Part shown: positions 23,301 through 34,894 of the stretch, in pieces | Layout: the number at the start of each line of letters is the position of its first letter | Numbering within the stretch: the first letter of the stretch is position 1 | Assembly (NCBI GenBank): GCA_026874595.1 | Contig: CM049316.1 | Location: 35,223,339-35,287,338, forward strand | Reading direction: 5' to 3' | DNA length: 64,000 nt | From: Sipunculus nudus | Taxonomy: Eukaryota; Annelida; Sipuncula; Golfingiida; Sipunculidae | The notes under the pieces: model-generated | Database searches by the model: none | Told to the model about the DNA's origin: nothing | Seen by the model: only the letters and a program-made list of their open reading frames with translations | Made by a program: the position numbers and the translations under genes

Positions 23301-23321
23301 CCTCTCTTTCTTTCTCTCTTT

Positions 23322-23391
<70 letters not shown>

Positions 23392-23408
23392 TCTTCTTCT
23401 TCTTCTTT
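23301..23408. repeat. (CT)n(TTC)n microsatellite
   Basis: A long CT repeat passes into TTC units. The poly-Ser/Leu frame is an artefact. Confidence 0.95.
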
Positions 23409-24499
23409 TACTGGAACTTTAAAAGGTTTTCATTATGGTTCCTTTAAAAGGTCCCAAACGAGGATAGATTCATTTTCCCTTTACTTTTTACTGGGGTAAA
23501 GGGCATTCGATATTTCCATTCAGGACTCACTCTTGAGAATTGATTCTCTGGGTTTAAAAATATTGCATATGTATTTTCAGTTCTAAAGATTCCCCAAAGC
23601 AAACCCTATTTGTATTTACAATTGAAAAAAATATATATGTAAAAACCCACAATATTTGAACAAGATATTGCCTGGAATAGAAAGATAAAGTTGGCCCGAA
23701 ATCTAAAATTAAGACAAACAGGAAAGGATGCTGACGATTATGACAATGAATATGATTATTGTGGTGATGATGATTATTATTAATATTATTATTATTATTA
23801 TCATTTTTATTAAAGGAGCAGTTAAAGACTGAATCACAAAATCAATATCATTACATTAGAAGGTATAACATGGAGTTATCCAGACAGACATAATTTGATT
23901 GCTTTTCAATAAATCATTACTCCGCACACTGCAAGTAACAGAAAACGCGGAAAACCCATGTAGTCCTCGGGGCTGTCATTGTCACGTGGTTGTTTCCATG
24001 GTCACACAAAAAGTCACGCCGCCTGGCACGCCATATTGCGTGACAGTGCCCTTTAGACATTGCCGGGGGTGTTGTTGACTGCGTGGCAAAATCCACTGAC
24101 TGCTTAAACTATAAAGCAGCCAATAATTAATAATGAAGGTAACACTTCCAGAACAGCAGTTTTTCTGAAATCATTATGGAGCATGGCGGAGTGAACTTTA
24201 TGCATTTTAAGATGAAAACCCTGGAAAAATATAGGGTGTTTTATATTCCAGCTAGGTGTCCATAAATATGGGAGTTTTTTCCTGGCCATACCAGTGTGCT
24301 TGTTCCCCTATACATGGCATGGTCCTTGTTTGATTGGAAAATGTGAGAGATATAATACAATCCACAGGATATGGACAGAAGCCCCCACCCCCTCACCCAT
24401 AAATATGAACCCCTCCTCAAATATCCTCCAGTGAACTCACTAATGACAAATATAAAGGACATCCGAAAGAAATTTTTCGAGGCGGTTCAAAAGGGTTTC

Positions 24500-24653
24500 C
24501 GCCCCCCCTTATTTTCTCGTCATTATAACTACTCAGTTTTACGGATTTAATCAACTCTTTATTCGGTTTAAGCCTCAGATTATCTCCTTCTCGAAGCGGT
24601 ACTAAAGAAATGACTGTAAGAGAGCGATGGTGATTGCGTTGTTTTTTCGACAT
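24500..24653 (-). mobile_element. Possible Ty3/gypsy integrase C-terminal remnant
   Basis: A minus-strand frame reads SKKQRNHHRSLTVISLVPLR followed by EGDNLRLKPNKELIKSVKLS. PLREGDNLRLKP resembles the PLKxGDxVRxxP strand at the end of metazoan gypsy integrases, preceded by an Arg/His-rich segment as in the family. It is short and lies on the strand opposite the LTR-like sequence 130 bases to the right. Chance similarity cannot be excluded. Confidence 0.3.
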
Positions 24654-24778
24654 TTAATGCCACATTCCGTATTCTACAGTGTGTGTCCTTCATGCTATAC
24701 ATAACATGTTATCAACAACGATACCGTCAACATAACGACAAAACTAATTGAAACTTGGAAGAATAAAAATATTCATAG

Positions 24779-24934
24779 TGTTACAGGGTGACATAAAAGC
24801 GGACCAAACTGCCTCGCTAGTAAAGCTTGCTTTTCTAGCGAAGCGGTTGGTATGCCGGACTTGTGCGCCACCGACCTGGGTTCGACACCCGGATCGGCCC
24901 AGGATTTTCCCCTCATTTATTTGTCTTCGTAACA
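24779..24934 (+). mobile_element. Short LTR-like sequence carrying a tRNA-like pol III promoter
   Basis: The 156-bp segment begins TGTTAC and ends GTAACA, a perfect 6-bp inverted terminus of TG...CA type. Three bases later comes a primer-binding site. Inside are an A-box-like TAGCGAAGCGGT (24836-24847) and a perfect B box GGTTCGACACC (24879-24889) in tRNA-like context. It is small for a normal LTR and suits a TRIM-type element. A second TGTTACGGAACC at 24967 could be the start of another LTR copy. No full 3' LTR was identified. Confidence 0.5.
24836..24903 (+). repeat. tRNA-like region (SINE head or tRNA-derived insert)
   Basis: A D-arm-like AGCGAAGCGGTTGGTATGCC and a T-arm CTGGG-TTCGACA-CCCGG are visible, but no 5' acceptor strand pairs with the 3' ATCGGCC. 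It is therefore not a working tRNA gene. Confidence 0.55.
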
Positions 24935-24937
24935 AAA

Positions 24938-24955
24938 TGGGGGCTCGTCCGGGAT
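24938..24955 (+). other. tRNA-Pro primer-binding site
   Basis: TGGGGGCTCGTCCGGGAT is complementary over all 18 bases to the 3' end of tRNA-Pro including the CCA. The genome-encoded tRNA lacks CCA, so this is a reverse-transcription primer site and not a tRNA gene fragment. It lies three bases after the LTR-like 3' end, the standard place. Confidence 0.75.
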
Positions 24956-24966
24956 CCCCTATTTTA

Positions 24967-25705
24967 TGTTACGGAACCTAATATAAACATATTACGTATT
25001 TTTTTTTGTAATGGAGATAAAAACTAGGCAGCGTGAAATGTCTAAGGGAATGAATAAAGAAGTCAGTGTTTTTTTGTTAACAAATAACTATAATTTATTC
25101 TTAAAACAACCCTAACAATTCAATACACCAAATCAATACAATTATACAGTAAAACAGCGTTATAGCAACGAGTCAATATAATCACAGTGAGATAATGGTA
25201 CAGTACCTCGATACCAACACCGTCACCACGATAAGTCCTTTGAATGCAAACTCTCGGAGAATGACAGTCCAGTGGAAAGTTCTTGCAACAAAACAGAAAG
25301 TAAACTGAAGTCAAAATGTACAAAATCCAGGGGAACTCTTTGAAAATGTAAAATTGCCGCATTCGTCGGATAAGGTCTTAGAATCTGACACACGCTTCTG
25401 CGTCCGCTGGTATCTGCTCTGCTGTCTGCCCACTGGTTCTAAAAAAACAGCCCCTTTGTATACCTTCACACCCCAAGCCGGGAATTTTCAACTTCTCGAA
25501 CAGTCTATAAGGACCCTACTCAACAGAAAAAACGCGTTTCTGGAATTCTCTAGAAAGAACAGCGTTGTGTATCTCCACACACCAGGCTCATCACGTGACC
25601 CACGACCAGGCGTGAATACTCAAGGTTCACATGACAACGAGAGCCCAACCAGTACGGATTAAACATAAAATGTAACAACAACACGAGTTACGCCCGTGTC
25701 ACACA
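24967..25705. mobile_element. Probable retroelement LTR or leader sequence
   Basis: The block starts TGTTACGGAACC and includes TGTAATGG at 25010. It ends near CCGTGTCACA at 25703, giving several TG...CA options. Read on the minus strand it has GTATACAAAGGGGC (TATA-like) at about 25460 and an AATAAA near 25095, as in an LTR. GC content is higher than in the flanks. No protease, reverse transcriptase or integrase frame is present. Boundaries are uncertain. Confidence 0.35.
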
Positions 25706-25983
25706 ATAAAAAGAGCACCTATAACAACAGGTACATAAAGAGTGCACGCAGATGCACCAGATTGTCACATTTTTTAAGGATAGGTCCATGCCCGTGTTGA
25801 TGGCACTGTCTATTGAATTGGGATGAGGGTATCTAACGATAAGAATGATATGTTATAAATAAGCCTTCTGGATTTCAGCTTTTATTTGCATGGTGTGAGG
25901 AATAATCTTGAAGTCATAACCTGTCGTTAAGACATTAAAACGAATCTCTGAGATTCTTAACGAGATTTCACCATTATACCATA

Positions 25984-26052
25984 GACACCGGCGGGGTTCG
26001 AACCAGGGACCTTCTTTATCGAAGTCGAACGCCTTAACCACTAGGCCACGTC
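25984..26052 (-). repeat. tRNA-derived SINE head, Arg(TCG)-like
   Basis: The minus strand has GGCCTAGTGGTTAAGGCG as A-box region and GGTCCCTGGTTCGAACCCC as B-box region, about 70 bases in all. Ends GACGTGG and CCGGTGTC pair only partly, and the anticodon and T stems carry mismatches. This indicates a SINE or pseudogene. Confidence 0.65.
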
Positions 26053-27632
26053 CTTCACCTTGTCACATTTTATTGGAAGATGATAGAGCTTACATCAATA
26101 AATTTTCAGTGATTCTGTGAAAAACTTGTAAAGGGGCCTATCCACTGAATCAGCGTGAATAAAAAAAAATATATCTGGTCCTTAAATAATTCTATACACA
26201 AACACGTGATATAAACAGAAGGAGCTAACCAACAATATTAATATAATATTCATGTTTGAATTAATACTTATTCAGAGAAGATGAATAAACTGAAAACAAA
26301 CGGGATATACTTCCGGAAAGAAGCAGTATGCGTTTCATGGCCCCTGCTCCGGGCAATGCAGAATGAAAACAAATATTTAAATATATTAATTTTAGTCACT
26401 ACCTTGTATGTGTTGTAGTAAATTTCAGTCCCATTCATTTGCCTGGCCATTATGTTACACAATAATCAACGTATACCATCACTCCGGAATTTCTGCATTT
26501 TCAAGCATTCTAATTGGCCCTAAGGACCCCTGGCCCACCCGGCCCCTTTAGCCCCAAGGGGTTAAAACCTATATCAAACTAGCCTTTGCTATTTAAGACA
26601 AATAAGACCGTTCTTATGTACTTGGAAACTCCTGGACCCGAACTCCCATAGGCCCTTCCGATCATCTCCGATTAATGTCTATAAACTGACACAAAAAAAA
26701 AACAAAGTTCCGCATAAAAAAAAACATTTAATTGGGCTCTCACTATATGTTCGTTTACACAAAAACCAAAAGAAAATTTCTAATTTTCAAGTTTTTGGTG
26801 TATGGTGTTTTTACATAGGAAAATCCTAACTGGCCAGGGCCGTTTAGCTCGTTTTAATTACTCCTTATTAGAAACTCTATATATATTACGCTTTAGCAAA
26901 AGACGTGACTTAATCATTTTCGAGCATTTACTTGTTCACTTTTAAAAATTCCTAATCTAAAATAAAATTAATGAGACTCCTACATCTTGAAACATGTTAT
27001 TGGCCCTACAGAAATATCTGGCCGAGCCAGTCTCAAATAAAATCTCCATACACATGCTTCTAAAATGACAAACTGGACTTCATGCTGACATCTGGCCAAT
27101 CTTGACCCTCTAGGGATCTCCTAAATAAATTTTTTATAAGCTAAAATCAAACTATAGAAGACTTCTAAATTTTAAATTTTTTACTGCTCCGTATAGGAAA
27201 CTCCTGGTCGGTCAGTGGTACGGTGGTACCCCTTAGTACTGTGTACCGGCTGCCCCCCCCCCCCCAACCTAGGCCTGGGTTGTACAGCTTCTGAGATATC
27301 TGTCAGATGACCCCTTTAATTTCAAGTTTTCAGTATGCGCCCAGCCAGAGATGATTTCATAAGATATTAGAACGAGGTGCATGCAATTGAATTTATCCGT
27401 ATTGCATTTCTGTTTATATTACCAAGCCAACGCTTATAGTATGAGACTACAGAACTCACAAGAGAGTTCTTTATAATCAGGGATATACCAGCCATATATA
27501 GGTGTACATTATATATGGTTACAATTTTATTAAATAAAATGATAAATGGTGGTCCACAGATCACGGATATGCCACTTGTCACCCTCTGGCAATTTTTTTT
27601 GCGTCATAATCCTAATGGCTTCTGTAAATATC
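26053..27632. other. Intergenic, no gene seen
   Basis: AT-rich DNA. A run of 11 C lies at 27254-27265. No motif or splice-bounded frame was recognised. Confidence 0.5.
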
Positions 27633-27700
27633 AACAAGTGACCCAGGGGTCCCGACGCTCAATTGATCTCTTACATTAAGAAGTTTTATCAAATAATATT
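27633..27700 (+). mobile_element. Lone 5' end of the Helitron-like family
   Basis: CAACAAGTGACCCAGGGGTC followed by CCGACGCTCAATTGA matches the left ends at 2136 and 44638. No matching hairpin end was found in the following few kb. Confidence 0.55.
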
Positions 27701-29574
27701 GCTGTCAGTTTATTATTTTTTTTTTGCAATTGTATCTGCGGCAGTTGCAAAAAAAATATCAAGCGCCAAAGTGCAATTCGCTTGTCCGTGTAAATGATGC
27801 GTCAAGTTGTAACAAAATAATCTTAACATCCTAATATTTTTATTGTTTTCGTTAAATGATTATGATTTTAAGGTTCCCTGCCTTTAATAGTTTTATTGCT
27901 TCAAAATGTTCACCTTCAATCAAATATATGTCCAGGACAAAAGACCATTCTTTCTATAATATCTATAATCTTTATTTATTTTATATGAAAAGTACAACTC
28001 GCTGTAAAAAATTATACTAGGCACTTCCCCATGGCTGGAATAATGACGCTCGATAGAGGTGCAGGAAACCGGAGGACCCGGAGAAAACCACCGACCTTGG
28101 ATGAGCAGCTACAACTATATAGATAAATCTTCTTTCGAGAACTTGAAAGTCATTATCTATAATGTATAACGATGGATTTTGATCGTGATATAAAGCCTTT
28201 TTTATTTATAGTTCTTATTTCATTCCATGTGAAAACCCAGAAACTTTCATTTTACCTGTTCCGAAAGTATAAATTTATTTATGCGAAAGAAAGCTCCTGA
28301 AATAATGTATAATGAAGCATATTGTATTATTATCCGGGCACCTTCAGCTATTAAATTTAACGGAACTGAAAAGGAATGAGGAATCTTTTTCTCGAAACCG
28401 GTGATCAGTAATTAAAAATTCTTTAGTTTTTTTTTTCAAACAAAATTGTCAAAACGTATGCAGCCATCTTGGGATATTTGAAGTTTGGAAACTCTTTTAT
28501 TCATTCTGTAGCAAAGTAGAAAAAAATATGACTTCATTATAATTAAAAGTCTGTTTGCCTACTGTAAAATACAATTTCTTTCCAGCTAAATGAAGATAAG
28601 CAAGTTATTTACAAAATATGAAGCACGTGATATATGATAATGAACAGGTTTTACAATACAACTACGAATTCTTAATTTATGGAACTATAAAACGTACAAA
28701 AGGAACTGAATTTATCTTTAATCTGTACTCAGCACTGTTATATAAAAAATGTCTAATTTATTTAGAAGAAGAAATTTATTGTAGAAAAGCAATTCTACAA
28801 CAGATTTCTTCTTCTTCTAATTCATTTATGAACCTGCCAGTAGTGAATCCCGTCTGCAGAAATGGACACATGTAATGCGACCAGCGTACCAAAAGGTTTT
28901 GTTTAGTTCAAACACAAAGCAAACTAGGTTAATTATTCTTAAATTTCAATTTTATATTTTAATGATAAACACAAGGAAAATATTGTTATAATTTATATTA
29001 TGTATTTGAGAGAAAATACGATTACATATTCATCTTCCAGTTTGTACATGTTCCACGTTTAGCAAAACAAAAACCTTGCTAAAGCGCATATTGTAACTAT
29101 TGCAATGTTTTATGGTAAAATTAAAAATTCAAAAGGTAAATTTTAAGTTAAAAAGCGAAATAGCAGACTATGTAATGAATTTTGCATATTAAACATTCCA
29201 AAAATAATACTGAGCTTGTTACATTTCATTAATTTGAAAAGACTGAAATAGCAAAAGTTGTTGGAAAATATTAAAAATTTTAATTATTTAAATTTTAAAA
29301 TTCTACATTTTCACTTAGAAATACAATTAAGTGACCATGTCAAGTGGATTTAGTACACTTCAATTATATTCAGTCCATTCCCGTTTAACAGAAAATGATA
29401 AGGATATATGAATATCCCCATATTTCAAATTTAATAAATTAAAACAATTAAAAATCGGATCTAAAGTGAAATCATAAAATACAGTCGAGCAAAACCGTCC
29501 AGCAGACCAAAACTGTGAATCCAATGGTTGTGTATTTTTACACAAAATACCCAAAAACTATGAATATGAATATG
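27701..29574. other. Intergenic, no gene seen
   Basis: Very AT-rich. Short open frames, including an 85-codon one at 28618, have AT-driven composition and no motif. Confidence 0.5.
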
Positions 29575-29582
29575 CCTGTGAC

Positions 29583-30477
29583 TAGTGGTGGGTGTCGGTT
29601 CCTTTTTTATAATCGATCATCGGTTTGAGCAAACCGACTGATGATCGATTATTAATCGTTTCAGACAAATATAAGCAATTATCAAAGAAATATGCAATTT
29701 TATGTGTAACTGTACAGACGAATCCCCGGCAGGTATTTTCCTCTCGCGCACCAGTGTAACGATCCTTCTACGTATAAAGACTAATTTTAAGGATCAAATA
29801 TAACGATCGGCAAATCGGGTAATATCTTTCATAATGGAATTTAAGAGCATCTAACGATGTAAGGCCTATGAAGGGGCTGTTTTTCTAGCACATGAAGGCA
29901 GATTTAACAGGCCCAGGTGCGCTTGGGGCAGATCATACCAAAAGAAAATGCAGACTAGTCTAAAAAAATTCCAGCTGAAATCCAAATACTCGACCGGCCG
30001 GGTTAGCCCCAACAAAGAAATTTTTAAGAACGGCATAAACAGCGGCACCTGGCATCGGTTGAATAGATTATTTCTAAGAGAATCTCGCAAAATTGGCATA
30101 GACCTGGAGAATTTATGTAGTATTTTAACGCCTTCCCGCCCATATTTCGCAATGTACATTTCGTTAGAAAACTCTCCGCTAATTCTACAGCTCCCTGCGA
30201 GTTCACAGATAATTAGTTTAATAAGTCCTCCGTTCTCGCATCTACCGTGTCATACTCATTTACATACTGAAGTTATCTTGGAGCACAGACTCATTATATG
30301 TAGCGCGGAATGTAGTAATAAATAGAAGAATCATTTTTGTCTATAACATTAAGGCGTTCTGGAAAGAAAACAGTCATTATTATGATGTAATCGATAGTTG
30401 CCTTTGGTAATCGAGCGCTTGAAAGTGGCAGCAAACCGACTGACTTTCGATAAAACTCGATGATCGGCCCACCACTA
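29583..30477. mobile_element. Non-autonomous hAT transposon (895 bp)
   Basis: Ends are TAGTGGTGGG and CCCACCACTA, followed inside by GATCATCGG-type sequence in both arms. The flanks carry a perfect 8-bp duplication CCTGTGAC (29575-29582 and 30478-30485). Frames of 97-125 codons inside overlap on opposite strands and show no BED finger or hAT dimerisation motif that I can recognise. Confidence 0.88.
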
Positions 30478-30485
30478 CCTGTGAC

Positions 30486-31135
30486 ACATACGTTCATTAG
30501 TGTAAGCTGTGCTTTTGTTATCACGATAAATGGACGCTCTATATTAATTTTAATTCTTAAAATTAAAAAAATCTAAGCCGTTCTTATAATTCCCTCGAAG
30601 ATGCCAAAGTGGCATCAGTTTAATTATCAAAATATAGGTCCTCCACTACATTTTGTAAAAAAATAGTAATCATACGCAATTTCATATTTAAGTTCAATAG
30701 TTGGGTTTGTCCCCCTGACTTTTACTTATAGTATTAGGAATAAAGGGTAAAAGAGATATTTACCCTCGGTGCACTGGGGCGTAGACATAAAAGTAGTGAA
30801 GGGGGCATATATAGGCTATACAAAAAAATTGAGTCAGAGTTGTACATGTTTAAAGGAAAAAAACATTGACATGTGTGTTTTCTTTTTTTTTTCTTTTTGG
30901 CACTGACTGATTGAAATAATTCACATTTGCTATGTATTCGTATGTTCACTGGAGAAATATTTACTTTCTAATATTTTGATGAATTTTTATTTTAATTAGT
31001 ATTTCACCATAGTCTCGGCCATCACCACATTCCCTTCACTGGATGAGGTTCGTTTTGAATAAAAAACCACCTCCGGTGGAAGCCTTGAGGCTTCTGAGAC
31101 CTGTCTGACATACGTATTATAGTATCTTGTAATAC
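30486..31135. other. Intergenic, no gene seen
   Basis: AT-rich DNA with a T-rich run near 30885. Nothing further is supported. Confidence 0.5.
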
Positions 31136-31384
31136 GGCAAAAAAATTGGTTTCTCAGGAACCCCGCGTGTAAATTTTTACCCCTCCCCTAAAAGAAATTT
31201 ACCGGTTTTGAGCTTCAGCAACACTTTACATTTTCGATAAAATTTCGCTTTGTTATGATATCCTTTTAACTGTTTAAGAAATATTTGTTATCATATTTCC
31301 CCTGATCATATGAAGTTTGCATTTAAAAAAACCCTTCAGCACTACTTAACCAAAAAGAGCCTGAGAACCCAACCCGATTTTGTC
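31136..31384. mobile_element. Diverged Harbinger-like MITE, copy 3
   Basis: GGCAAAAAAATTGGTTTCTC on the left and CCTGAGAACCCAACCCGATT on the right form imperfect inverted ends. The interior (CCGGTTTTGAGCTTCAGCAA, GATAAAATTTCG, TTAACTGTTTAAG) parallels copies at 21928 and 55246 at low identity. Confidence 0.5.
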
Positions 31385-31916
31385 AACATTCTACTCGAGG
31401 AGCGCTGCTTCTTTACATAACAGTTACGTATTACTTTCTCTCTCTCATCCATGACGCATGGTTTCGGGCACACCAAACTCTTTTACTAAAGAGATTTTAT
31501 ACTTCCTTGATTATCACTTAGAAACAAACACTCAAAAGCCACTCTTCAAATATATCAAATTTAATAGACCATAAATGATGCACAAAATTGAACTGGTCGA
31601 TGAATCTGGTTTGTAAAATATGACCAAAACCTCTTCAATACATTAGAAATGTGAAATTACGTTCCAGTTCTGGTCCGTACAGACCATAATAGTTGAGAAA
31701 ATATACTAAACATATTCATTTGACTAATAAATATTCGGCTACTTTGACACAAAGTATCCTAGTTCTAATTTAACATTTGATCAACCCCAAGTCATTAATC
31801 TCCTTATACCGCTTCAAGCATTCATAAACGTGAAGCTTTACTGATTAACGTGACTGCTTACTACTAGTTGGACCTATCGTACAATAGAGACCAAACAAAA
31901 CCACCATGACTGCATC

Positions 31917-32100
31917 TTAAATTCTAATAACAATTAGCGGACCCCTTTTTATAGTTAATGTATCATTAACATCACACGTTTGAAGAGACGGCCGGCTATA
32001 CCTAAAACTAGTATGCTCCGCTTCTTCGCAATGATATTCTTCCTTGCAACAGTCCGAGAACTCACAGTTAGTAATGTAATTTGCCACAAGGTGACAGGAC
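31917..32100 (-). CDS. Cys-rich open segment, possible terminal exon
   Basis: After a possible acceptor (ctgagacag) the minus strand stays open for 60 codons to TAA. It reads SCHLVANYITNCEFSDCCKE, then EYHCEEAEHTSFRYSRPSLQ and TCD. Six Cys and many Glu/Asp are unusual for translated AT-rich non-coding DNA. No family was recognised. It could be part of the receptor-like fragments to its right or chance. Confidence 0.22.
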
Positions 32101-33173
32101 CTGTCTCAGTTGTTGCCGCAGAGCGAGAGTAAAGCTTACCGATTTGGGCAGACTAAGTTAATACACATTGCCAGTTGACTTTCAATTATGCTCTAAATTT
32201 TGATTCATAACTTGGCAAGTTCTAACAAATTTCTAATATCTGACCGGCCCAAAATTACGTTCCTATATGACGTTCAAGAAATGATATGTGATATACAAAG
32301 ATCAATACTGACTACATCTAATATAAATTTCAAATATCTCCATATTAGTTCATTAAAGATATTTTAAAATCACTATTTCGTTATTATTACTCCACTTATC
32401 ATAGTGAATGAATAATTGGGTAACCATCGCACAACAATTGTTGTATTATATTTACCGATCATACTTCTCCTTGAATTATTCGAAAACCATGTCACAAAAA
32501 TTAAAGTTTGTACAAATGTTACAAATGTTATACATTAAGTGATTTAATAATTGATTAAGAAAATAATTATCCAAGACCCCAATTATTTGAAAATAACATT
32601 ATTCTCTAGGTGTGCAACTATATTTACATAGATATATGCAAAAAGTAACAGAAATTAAAAAAAAAGAATTTAACTTTACATTTAAATAACAGTGAATATT
32701 GTATTTATTTGTTTTCTTTGCTTATAATTGTCATGGAACCCTGACGTTGAATCAATCAATGTGACTTGTCCATCATTCTTGGTCGAGACTACGCTTATAA
32801 CAGCTATTTCTTATAAACTATAGATGCATGCAATCACTCGAAGCCTACCCCTCCCGGCCCAAAACTGAGCGATAATGGGGATCAGCAAAGCAGTGAACGA
32901 TTCGGTAATGAGGTTGAGGTCAGTAGTAAATATCATGTGTAAAATTGTGACAAAGAACTAATATTGTGTCTCAAATTTAGCTTTTTAAAATCCATGATAT
33001 TGAAAATTAAGCGTAAACAGAAAATGGTAGAAGTGGAAAAAAAAAGAAAACAAAATTAAAATCGTTGGTTTTTGCATTTGGGAATACCTAAGTATGTCTA
33101 TTTACACAAAATATATACCCAAATACGAATATAGAAAATAGTATTCCTTATCAATCCCTATTAGGTTCACTGT
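32101..33173. other. Intergenic, no gene seen
   Basis: AT-rich DNA without recognised features. Confidence 0.45.
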
Positions 33174-33196
33174 CCCCCCCCCGGGGGGGGGGGGGG
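33174..33196. repeat. C9-G14 homopolymer junction
   Basis: Nine C are followed directly by fourteen G, a near-perfect palindrome. It may be a real inverted homopolymer or an assembly or sequencing artefact. Confidence 0.8.
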
Positions 33197-34458
33197 ATCA
33201 TGATAACCCTACTAGCTACTACATGCGAATCTTAGCGTACACTTTGGGAAGATCTGGAACTAATTCGTTTTAAAAAGGTCCGAATCTGCTGTTTTGCAAT
33301 GAAATCGTGGCAGTTATAACAAATTTTTTTTTTAATTTTACATTAGAAGAAAATCCAGTCATACAGATTTTTCTTATATATGGCCAAGACCTGGCATCCG
33401 ATTGTCCATACAATGTTCCTGCATTCCCGAATCACAAAATAGCCGTCAAGTAACATTTGTTTAAGAGATGTATGGACAGAATCTTATTTTTTTTCTGGAT
33501 GGACTAGAATGAACTTAATATTAGCTATCATCTCCAGAGAAACTGAAAGAAGGTTTATCCTCGTCTTTTAATACACAGCAACATATAAACCAATTACACT
33601 AATAATTAAAACATCAATAACGATGAAATTAATGAAACCATGCAGCAGTAAAGTTCATATAGTAACAATATGTACTGGCAATTAAATTTTACTTTGAGAC
33701 TTGATGCGACCAAGAGGAGAAATCGAAGTTATATCGGATATGAAAAGTCCTCAAGGGTTTAATATTTCATATCTGTGTGGGAAAAAAGAAGGCACACAGG
33801 CGAAACTAATAAAACAGAAAGCCATAAATTTTGTAGCGCCATTTGTCATTTTGCCGTTGAAAGGACATTTGTTATTTAAATTGATCCCTTTTGGCTATGT
33901 AAACAAATCAAGAGTATACGCAGTTACAGGACGTTTCGAGGTAAATCAATTTTACTAATCCTACATACGAATTTGACTTTTAATAGAACGCATGCAGCCA
34001 GAAGCTCTTAAAAAGATTATTTAGCTGCAGGAATATAAAAAATAAAATTGCTAAAACCTGCCTCGAGATATACCTGAAATGTAGACTTTATATGATCGTA
34101 GAGAAAAATAGGATATTCTTGAACTATATGGTACGAGGTGAAATTGGATCATTTGCAGTTCATAAGTCTTATATATATAGTTTAAATATACTTGATTCTT
34201 TTTAAAAGTTATTATCTTAAACATAAACAGGTTTTAGTTACTTTAAAAATACAACAATTTGGTCCCCTTGTTCATTTTTTACGAATATAAACTAGAACTA
34301 TAAAATAAATAAATGTTTAACACTATATTTAAGTGAATATCTTTCCAAAGTATTAATTTCTATACTAAAAGCATTAAAATCGCTGTTCATATCACTGACT
34401 CAAGTATCGCTAAATCGGTTTAATAACACTGCTTCCGCTGTGCACACAAATTTGTGCA
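33197..34458. other. Intergenic, no gene seen
   Basis: AT-rich DNA. An 85-codon plus frame at 33701 has no motif or splice support. Confidence 0.45.
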
Positions 34459-34486
34459 TTTTTTTTTTTTTTTTTTTTTTTACATT
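34459..34486 (-). repeat. Poly-A tract preceded by AATAAA (minus strand)
   Basis: Twenty-three T on the plus strand read as poly-A on the minus strand, with AATAAA about a dozen bases upstream. This is the usual 3' end of a retroposed sequence, or a coincidental polyadenylation signal for the exon at 34895-35048. Confidence 0.5.
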
Positions 34487-34894
34487 TTATTTATCGGCTA
34501 CAGGAAATTATATCATATGACACGAGAGTGTCCTTTAGGTATTGGGGATCATTAAGTATCTGTTTTAACACATGCTAGTCGTGCATGAAATTATTAAACA
34601 ATGAGACACAATTGTATCCTAGTTTGAACAATAAACATCTTTCTGTTCATGCAAATTAATGTGACATATGCTAGTTGCGCAGACGACCAACATTAGACCA
34701 CAGCTGACCAGTCAACTAAAATAAATGACCTTTCAGTGGAAGAAAGAATTTTCACCTTGCTAAACTTGCTTCTTATTAGCGAAGCGTTTTCCACTTCACG
34801 ATAATATACTAGTACTAGGAAACGATAAATTCAAAATTTTGTGCTCAATAAAACTCAGTGCTATTGCTTTCAGAAGTCCTAGGATGCGCATGCG

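Noticed and set aside
24938-24955. 3' end of a tRNA-Pro gene on the minus strand
   Set aside because: It includes the CCA that animal tRNA genes do not encode and lacks the rest of a tRNA; a retroelement primer site explains it.
25984-26052. Working tRNA-Arg gene
   Set aside because: A and B boxes are good, but acceptor, anticodon and T stems contain mismatches; fits a SINE head or pseudogene better.
29866-30325. Overlapping 97- and 125-codon frames inside the hAT element
   Set aside because: Opposite-strand overlaps within a MITE with no hAT transposase motif; probably chance.
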